Source of the DNA: Eimeria necatrix
Taxonomy: Eukaryota > Apicomplexa > Conoidasida > Eucoccidiorida > Eimeriidae
Assembly (NCBI RefSeq): GCF_000499385.1
Contig: NW_013654781.1
Span: 1 to 13,195 of the forward strand
DNA length: 13,195 nucleotides
Direction of reading: 5' to 3'
The translations under genes and the position numbers were made by a program. Positions 7,425-13,195 of the stretch are shown here, piece after piece (the stretch's first letter is position 1; each line of letters starts with the position of its first letter). Under the pieces are notes generated by a model. That model was not told the DNA's origin, did not search any database, and saw nothing but the letters and a program-made list of their open reading frames with translations.

Positions 7425-7613
7425 TGTTTGTTTATTATTATAAAATAAAATGCCATTTGAAGAGAAATAAATTGCTTTTTATCTCCATAAAAAGTCCCAG
7501 AAAATTCGCACTTGTTTAGACTATTTGTTTCAAAGTTTTGGGAAAGTTTTTGAACTTTCACTGAGGTGTACGTACACCCCACGGTGTACGTACACCCCAT
7601 GGTGTACGTACAC
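7425..7613 (+). promoter_or_regulatory. Palindrome cassette, copy 2
   Basis: Same plan as copy 1: ATGCCATTTGAAGA at 7450 followed by TTTTATCTCC, then diverged sequence, then three GGTGTACGTACAC sites in an exact 18-bp tandem (7565, 7583, 7601). The distance from box to first palindrome is 115 bp here and 109 bp in copy 1. The shared box plus shared spacing argues for duplication or shared function. Confidence 0.55.
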
Positions 7614-7836
7614 TTCTTTTCAGCCCGGACATAAAAATGTTTACATTTTTTATAATACCTTTTTGGGAGCTTTTTGGTGCTGCAAAAGTTATTTTTGCAT
7701 GCATGCAAAGAAGACCTTTTGCATGCATGCATGCATGCATGCAGCAAACAGCGCGTATGAATGTTTATTTTTCGTACCTTTAAATTTAAATATAAATGCA
7801 TTTAAATGCAAAAAAAGACTTTCAAATAGTTTATTT

Positions 7837-7837
7837 A

Positions 7838-7875
<38 letters not shown>
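7837..7875. repeat. TA dinucleotide array
   Basis: A nearly pure (TA)n run of almost 40 bases, the longest in the AT-rich island, followed by TGTATATACATATATATATG-type sequence. Confidence 0.9.
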
Positions 7876-7882
<7 letters not shown>

Positions 7883-8095
7883 CATATATATATGTACATT
7901 TATATTACATGCACAAATGGAAATATATATATATGTTATACTCATGTATACATGCATATATATATATATTTAAGTAATATATTCGCATGCATATAAATAT
8001 AAATTATATATATGTTGTTTATAGGGACACATATATACGTAGTATTCATATATTTTGATACAAATATATATTACATATATATATGTACTTATATA

Positions 8096-8212
8096 CAGCT
8101 AGCTAGCCACTGCTAGCTAACCACTGCTAGCTAACCACTGCTAGCTAGCCACTGTTAGCTAGCCACTGCTAGCTAGCCACTGTTAGCTAGCCACTGCTAG
8201 CTAGCCACGGGT
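8096..8212. repeat. GCTAGC array 3a
   Basis: Tandem GCTAGCTAGCCACT-type units (14 bases) with variants GTTAGC and GCTAACC. It starts abruptly at the edge of the AT-rich island. A short unique stretch (8213-8295) follows in which I see nothing recognisable. Confidence 0.9.
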
Positions 8213-8295
8213 AGCCACGGCAATCTGGAATGGCTTCACGTAGAGCTGCTCCCCAAGGCCAAGCTGCACAGCAAGGTAGCAGGCTGCAGCAGACA

Positions 8296-8602
8296 TTCAC
8301 AGCTAGCTAGCTAGCTAGCTGTGAACCACAGCTAGCTAGCTAGCTAGCTAGCTAGCTAGCTAGCCAGTTAGGTAGGTAGTTATCCAGCTAGCCAGATAGC
8401 TAGCTGTTGCCTTTCAGCTCGTGGGCAGCTAGCCAGCAATGTAGCCACTTAGTCAGGCACCCAGCTAACCGGCTAGCTGCCCACCAGTTATCTAGCTACC
8501 CAGCTAGCTAGTTAGCTAGCTGGCTAGCTAGCTAATTAGCTAGCTAGCTAGCTAGCTAATTAGCTAGCTAGCCAGGTGGCCAGCTGCCTAGCTAGCTGAT
8601 TC
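8296..8602. repeat. GCTAGC array 3b with 30-bp palindrome
   Basis: Opens with a perfect 30-bp inverted repeat at 8296-8325 (TTCACAG, four CTAG units, CTGTGAA), then a longer GCTA run (8331-8363) and degenerate GCTAGC/CCAGCTAGC to about 8602. All of it is self-complementary at the tetranucleotide level and could form cruciforms. Confidence 0.85.
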
Positions 8603-8676
8603 GTCTCAGTGAATACATGCGAGGAGAGATGAATGGGCAAAACGCTCTCTGGTTATTCCTTGAGTCATCTAAACAT

Positions 8677-9587
8677 TTACCCTAAACCCTAAACCCTAAA
8701 CCCTAAACCCTAATTTTTAAGCCCTAAACCCTAAACCCTAAGAGCTCGCGCTTGACTGTAACTAAGACTGAACCTTGTGTTGCGCACTGAAGCTCCAAAC
8801 CCTCGCCAAAGCCCTAAACCCTAATTTGCAAGCCCGAAACCCTAAACCCTAATTTGTGGGGCGGAAACCCTAAACCCTAATTCGCAAGGCCAGGAACCCA
8901 GAAAATGTTTCTTGTGGGCGAAATTCCAAATTCTAATTCTTCCAATTGTCAAAACCCTAAACCCTAATTCTTGTAGCTGAAGCCTCAAACTCTAACCCTT
9001 AAGACCAAAACCCTAAACCCTAAATCGTGTGGACTAAACCCTAATTGCAATTTCCCACGCCAGAAGTGGAAACCCTAATTCTTATGGCCAAAACCCTAAA
9101 CCCTAAACCTTGCGGCCAAAACCCTAAACCCTAGAAATTACTTCTGCTGGCCAAAACCCCAAACCCTAATTTTGTTATCTAAGCCCCAAAACCCTAATTT
9201 TTGTTACGAAGAACCGGAACCTTATTCTCATGAACAAAACCCTAAACCCTAATTCTTGTGAGCAAAACCCTAAACCCTAATTCTCGAATGTCCGAGAGCA
9301 TAAAACCCAAAAGATATCCTCAAACTTCTAACCCTAGATCATGTTCCAAAACCCTAAACCCTTATTCCGCACATTAACTTCAAACCCTAAATTGCATCAC
9401 CCCCACGCTAAACCCTAAACCCTAAACCCTAAACCCTAGAGGACCCTTGAAGCAGCAGTGCGTTCCCAGAACCGCGTCTGTCATTAGTTCTCCCAGAAAT
9501 TTTATATTTTTGCTGTTTTGAGTAATCTTTGGATCCTAAACCCTAAACCCTAAACCCTAAACCCTAAACCCTGGATGGTAAACCCTA
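8677..9587 (+). repeat. Degenerate interstitial telomere-type region (AAACCCT on plus strand)
   Basis: Clusters of AAACCCT heptamers separated by diverged spacers, many starting AATTCTTGTGGCC, suggesting a roughly 28-base (four-heptamer) ancestral unit. Nearly perfect runs occur at 8679-8716, 9408-9438 and 9536-9572. Short unique stretches (about 8740-8800 and 9440-9535) interrupt it and show no gene. Confidence 0.9.
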
Positions 9588-9708
9588 GAAACCTACTGCA
9601 GCAGTAGCGCCAGCTGGCTGCAGTCGTCCAGGGCAAGCAAACCCTAAATTAGAGGTTTACCTTAAATTGAGTTCCCGCTGCACTTAGCCTTTCTCCTGCT
9701 GCTGCGGG

Positions 9709-9905
9709 ATTAGGGTTTAGGGTTTAGGGTTTGCGCGGCCTCTCAGCCGCGCCTGCAAAACCACTCAGGGTAGAATTAATGCAGCAGAGCCTAGGGTTTA
9801 GGGTTTAAGCCTCTGTGGACTCTACTCCGTAGCATCCTGGAGGGTTTAAGAGCTAGGGTTTAGGAGCTAGGGTTTAGGAGCTAGGGTTTAGGACCTAGGG
9901 TTTAG
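9709..9905 (-). repeat. Telomere-type repeats in opposite orientation (TTTAGGG on plus strand)
   Basis: Blocks of TTTAGGG at 9709-9732, 9791-9808 and four to five GAGCTAGGGTTTAG units at 9850-9905. The G-rich strand is now the plus strand, the reverse of the region before 9590. Some units carry GCTAGG, mixing the GCTA and telomere-type motifs. Confidence 0.85.
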
Positions 9906-10063
9906 GGGGCCCCCCCCATTAAGTGAATACAATAGGCAATAAGTGGGGCCTGGGGCCCCCCAGAGACCATTTAAGCTGCTGAAGAGTAAAAGAAATTAAT
10001 TAGAGGTTTAAGACGGGGAAGAAAAGTGCTGCTGCGAAGTGTACGGTCAGCAGCTGCGGACTA

Positions 10064-10100
<37 letters not shown>

Positions 10101-10741
10101 GCAGCAGCAGCAGCAGCAGCAGCAGCAGGAAGCGGCGTTTTCGGCCGTTTCTCCGCACAAAGCAGTTCAAATTTGATTTTGGATATTAAAAATTAATAAA
10201 TAAATCCAAAGAGAAGACACAAACGGCTGTTTGCTGAGCCTGGTTCAGAGACGGATGCCGCAGCAGCAGCAGCAGCAGCAGCAGCAGCTCCAGCGGCAGC
10301 CGCGGCCGTGGCCACGGCCGCGCATGCAGCAAGACAGGCCCTGCTGCTGCAGCTGCTGCTTGCGTCTGCTTATAAAGTCCAAATTAGTTTATTTTTGGCG
10401 AATATTTATTTTCGAAGAATAACAGAAGAGGCTTTGCTGCAGAGGGCGCCTTGGCTGCTGCAGCTGCTGCAGCAACAACGCACACCTGTAGGCCCCGCCG
10501 TCTCGAGGGCTGGGGGGTTCTGTCTTGCTGCGCGCAGCAGCAGCAGCCCCTGCTGCAGCAGGTGGACTCGCAGCAGCAGCAGCAGCAGCTGCTGCTGCAC
10601 TAGGCCACGCCAGCAGCAGCTTGGGGGCCCTCCAGGGCCAGCCAACCGCGCAGTGTACCTACACAGTGTAGAGAGAGCTGCTGCTGCAGCAGACACAGAC
10701 ACAGCAGCTGCTGCAGCAGCAGCAGCAGCTGCAGAGCGGAG
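9906..10741 (+). other. Region upstream of the RNA-binding protein gene
   Basis: Mix of CAG/CTG tracts (10066-10128, 10261-10288 and others) and two AT-rich pockets (10150-10205 and 10370-10428). The first pocket could be a promoter, and an ATG at 10254 (ATGCCGCAGCAG) opens a Gln/Arg/Pro-rich frame that might be a 5' exon. The second pocket, ending in GAATAACAG, has the look of an intron 3' end. None of this is firm enough to call as an exon. A perfect 22-bp palindrome lies at 10301-10322. Confidence 0.4.
10066..10128 (+). repeat. CAG tract, non-coding
   Basis: Long CAG run with one CGG interruption, upstream of any supported exon, followed by an AT-rich pocket. I see no frame around it that leads into recognisable protein. 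Confidence 0.75.
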
Positions 10742-10893
10742 ATGTATCTTGCTGCTGCTCCCGACCCTTCTATGGGGCAGCAGCAGCAGCAGCAGCAGCC
10801 GCAGCAACCTTCTGAGGAGCTGCAGCAGCTTCAGCTTCTTTTTGCTGCTAGAAACTCAGGGCCTGCTCCAAATGACCCGCTGCAGCACGACCC

Positions 10894-10927
<34 letters not shown>

Positions 10928-11835
10928 GACCTAGCCGCAATGCGCAGCGGGGTCTCCAGTGCTGCAGCAGCAGCGCAGCAGTACCTCGCCTCCACAGTCT
11001 CCAGCAGAAGCCCCCCCCCCTCCTTGGGGGCCCCCCCGGGGGCCCCCGGGGGGCCCCCCCTGGCCTTTGCTGCGCAGCAGGAGGCCCCAGCCCCTGCTGC
11101 AGGGGGCCCCCTGGGGGCCCCCTCGCGGCTGCTGCTGTTCGTTGACAGACCCACGAGGCCCTTTGCCTTGCAAGAAGGGGACATTGCCAATTGTGTCTCT
11201 CCTTACGGACCCATCGAGAATGTAAGGAAACTCTTCTCATTTAGTACTCACTGGGGGCCCCCAGGGGCCCCCGGGGGGCCCCCGGGGGCCCCCGGGGGCC
11301 CCCAGGGGCCCCCAGGGGCCTCCAGGGGCCTTCAGGGGCCCCCAGGGGCCTTCAGAGGCCCCAAGGGGCCCCCAGGGTACTGCGGTGACCCCAGCAGGGG
11401 GCCCTCAAGCTGACACTAAGGGGGGCCCCCAGGGGCCCCCAGGGCCCCGGGGGCCCCCGGGGGCCCCCGGGGGCCCCCAGGGGCCCCCAGGGGCCTCCAG
11501 GGGCCTTCAGGGGCCCCCAGGGGCCTTCAGAGGCCCCAAGGGGCCCCCAGGGTACTGCGGTGACCCCAGCAGGGGGCCCTCAAGCTGACACTAAGGGGGG
11601 CCCCCAGGGGCCCCCAGGGGCCCCCAGGGGCCCCTGCACGCCTTTGGGGGCCCCCAGGGGCCCCCAGGGGCCCCCAGGGTATTGGGTTGAACCTAGCAGG
11701 GGGCCCCCATGGTGACACAGGGGTCCCCCAGGCTCTTTAGCCCCTAGTAGTTTGCAGACAGCAAGGGAAATAATATTGCTGCTGCTGCTGCTGCGGTTGA
11801 TCTCCGCTTGTGACTGGCTGCCGTGGTTGTTTCAC

Positions 11836-11883
<48 letters not shown>

Positions 11884-12408
11884 AGGTGCACGTGGTGAGG
11901 GACCGGGCAGCAGCAGAAGTAGTGTTTGCTTCTGCTGCAGCAGCAAACGCATGCATGGCGGAGCTGGACGGAGTGCCTTTGGAGGGGGCTGGTTTGCTGC
12001 GGGCTTTGCTGCTGCCTCCGGGAGTTGCTGCTGCAGCAATGCTGCCGGAGTCTGCGACGGACCCTCCGCTGCAGCAGCAGCAGCAGCAGTTTGCTGCTGC
12101 AGCAGCAGCAGCAGCAGCAGCAGCGCCGCAGTGGGGCGCGGCCTCGTGGGCGGGGGCCGACCCGCGTTGCAAGGCGGCGGGGGCCGACCCCGCCGCCGCT
12201 GCTGCTGCTGCTGCGCTGCAGCAGCAGCAGCAGCAGCACAGCAGCAGCAGCAGCAGCAGCAGCAAAAGAGTCTGCAGACTCGAACTCGTGGGCCTTTTTG
12301 CTGAAGAGCCTTCCTTCTCAGTTGCTGCTGCTCTTCGCGGCAGCAACGACAGCAACATTCAGTACATAATAGAGCAGGCGCAGCACAAGATTGACATTTC
12401 CATTCGAG
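10742..12408 (+). CDS. RNA-binding protein with divergent RRM and KH-like domain, 3' end beyond window
   Basis: Likely binds RNA, perhaps in splicing or mRNA handling; the exact role is not known. Exon 1 (10742-11221) and exon 2 (11886-12408) join in phase 0; exon 2 ends in phase 1 at a GTATTT donor. Seen in order: Gln runs around PSEELQQLQLLFAARNSG; a Pro/Gly/Ala-rich linker; an RRM-like fold at about 129-206 (LLLFVDRPTRPFALQEGDI, VSPYGPIENV, HVVRDRAAAEVVFAS, MAELDGVPLEGAGLL); Ala, Gln and Ser runs; then a KH-like domain from residue 287 (KRVCRLELVGLF, VAAALRGSNDSNIQYIIEQ, HKIDISIRG). The RRM lacks the usual aromatic RNP residues and the KH GxxG loop reads GSND. The ATG at 10742 is the first in a frame open since a TAG near 10602; an upstream exon or the Met at residue 11 are alternatives. 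Coding status is strong, domain names fairly strong, start uncertain. Confidence 0.78.
11222..11885 (+). other. Intron within the RRM, GGGGCCCC-rich
   Basis: 664-nt intron with donor AAT|GTAAGG and acceptor CTGCTGCAG|GTG, both phase 0, joining PYGPIENV to HVVRDR across the RRM. It contains GGGGCCCC repeat (11249-11690) and a long CTG run (11838-11884) that serves as the tract before the acceptor. Confidence 0.8.
11249..11600 (+). repeat. 175-bp tandem duplication in the intron
   Basis: Two nearly identical copies, offset by 175 bases: the distinctive GTACTGCGGTGACCCCAGC occurs at 11378 and again at 11553, each followed by AGGGGGCCCTCAAGCTGAC. A diverged third copy may lie near 11678-11705 (GTATTGGGTTGAACCTAGC). 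Confidence 0.85.
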
Positions 12409-13195
12409 GTATTTTTTGCTTTTTTTCGCAGCTTTTTTTCTCCTTTTTCGCTTTTTTTGCGTCTCCTTTTTCCCGCTTTTTTACTCTCCTTTTCTTTTCC
12501 TTTTCTTCTCCTTTTTTTCCTCTCGTTTGCTTCTTTTTTTCCGCCTTTTTGGCCCCGTTTTCGGCCTTTTTGTCCTGCTTTTGGCCCTCTTTTTGCTCTT
12601 TCTCCACCTTTTTTCTTTTCTCTATTTTTGTCCTTTTTGATCTCTTTTTCGTCTCTTTTTGTTTCCTTCTTGTCCCTTTTTTAAACTCCTTTTTGCCTCC
12701 TTTTTGTCTCCTTTTTGTCCCTTTTTTAGTCTCCTTTTTCTCCCTTTTTAATCTCCTTTTTGTCTCTTTTTGTTTCCTTCTTGTCCCTTTTTTAATGTCC
12801 TTTTTGTCTCCTTTTTGCCTCCTTTTTGGCCCTCTTTTAATCTCCTTTTTGTCCGTCTTTTACTTCCTTCTTGTCCCATTTTTAGTGTCCTTTTTGTCTC
12901 CTTTTTGTGTCCCTTTTGTCCCTTTTTAATCTCTTTTTTGTCCCCTTTTTGTTTCCTTTTTGTTTCCTCCTTGTCTCCTTTTTGTCCCTTTTTTAAGCTC
13001 TTTTTTGTTTTCGTTTTGTCTCCTTTTTGCGTCTTTTTTGTCTCCTTTTTGTCCCTTTTTAAATCTCATTTTTGTCCTTTTTTTAGTCTCCTTTTATTTC
13101 CTTTTTGTTGCTTTTTAATGTCCTTTTTGTCTCCTTTTTGTCTCCTTTTGTCCATTTTTAATCTCCTTTTTGTCCCTTTTTAATTCCCTTTTTGT
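12409..13195 (+). other. T-rich intron after the KH-like exon, running past the window
   Basis: From the GTATTT donor to the window end the plus strand is almost all T and C with scattered G and very little A. The main unit is CTCCTTTTTGT or CCTTTTTGTCC, repeated irregularly, with TTTTTAAT spacers. Open frames over it encode only Phe, Ser, Leu and Pro runs, and the opposite strand gives a Lys/Glu-rich frame; neither is a credible protein. The intron's acceptor is outside the window. Confidence 0.75.

Larger units (their letters stand above)
6030..8095. other. AT-rich island without convincing genes
   Basis: Two kilobases of sharply AT-rich sequence with TA-dinucleotide arrays (6909-6931, 6957-6973, 7837-7875 and others), a local direct repeat of GTTCTAAATATATAAAATAT (6709 and 6755), GCATGC clusters and palindromic GTGTACGTACAC sites. 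Open frames are short, biased to Tyr/Ile/Tyr runs from the TA arrays, and carry no domain. It probably holds promoters or non-coding transcripts; I cannot place any. Confidence 0.7.

Noticed and set aside
8677..9905. Relic of a telomere-telomere fusion
   Set aside because: A fusion would read G-rich then C-rich on one strand; here the plus strand is C-rich first and G-rich after.
10254..10380. 5' exon of the RNA-binding protein gene starting at the ATG at 10254
   Set aside because: Possible, but I could not find a donor and acceptor pair that clearly joins it in phase to the frame at 10742, so it is left as a note.
11385..11588. Plus-strand Gly-Pro ORF, almost the same as the end of a longer one upstream
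   Set aside because: Product of the 175-bp duplication inside a phase-matched intron, not a gene.
12359..12607. Lys/Glu-rich minus-strand ORF
   Set aside because: Antisense of the T-rich intron; the composition follows directly from the repeat, and it overlaps the KH-like exon on the other strand.

Overview
The window looks like nuclear DNA of a coccidian apicomplexan, most probably Eimeria. Three signs point there: CAG/CTG tracts run through exons and introns alike, coding for Ala, Gln or Ser homopolymers when inside genes; there are many interstitial AAACCCT (telomere-type) heptamers; and compact intron-bearing genes sit inside repeat-rich DNA. Naming the genus is inference from this style plus the gene content. 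No species is claimed.

Layout. (1) 1-864, minus strand: 5' part of an unrecognised gene, with two exons split by a 240-nt intron made almost wholly of CTG repeat. It runs off the left edge. (2) 865-1214: CAG/CTG-rich spacer with a short AT-rich core, lying between this gene and a divergent gene. (3) 1215-2837, plus strand: adenylate kinase family protein in three predicted exons. Its P-loop, NMP-binding, DGFPRT and LID-edge motifs are clear, but the LID core is replaced by a Gly-Pro repeat, and intron 2 carries telomere-type heptamers. (4) 2838-4300: GGGGCCCC-rich DNA, a GCTAGC array, a higher-order telomere-type array, then a second GCTAGC array. (5) 4624-5509, minus strand: two-exon TPPP/p25-alpha family gene, probably acting at microtubules, with a 394-nt CAG/CTG intron and a dense GCATGC array just upstream of its start. 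(6) 5700-6000: more GGGGCCCC DNA. (7) About 6030-8095: a 2-kb AT-rich island without convincing genes, holding two diverged copies of a cassette that pairs a conserved AT-rich box with palindromic GTGTACGTACAC sites. (8) 8096-9905: GCTAGC arrays followed by a long degenerate AAACCCT region whose orientation reverses near 9660-9709. (9) 10742 to past the right edge, plus strand: RNA-binding protein with a divergent RRM and a KH-like domain. The RRM is split by a 664-nt GGGGCCCC-rich intron carrying a 175-bp tandem duplication, and the KH-like domain ends at the donor of a very T-rich intron that fills the window to its end.

The genes do not form a pathway: nucleotide metabolism, cytoskeleton, RNA binding and one unknown. 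What unites the window is repeat invasion. Each multi-exon gene was rebuilt by matching splice phase and family motifs across repeat-filled introns, so splice sites are predictions. CAG-type codons are used for Ala, Gln or Ser in the chosen frames and rarely for Leu or Cys, which helped choose strand and frame. The most unusual items are the duplicated palindrome cassette, the GCATGC array and the repeated GCTAGC/telomere-type pairing.
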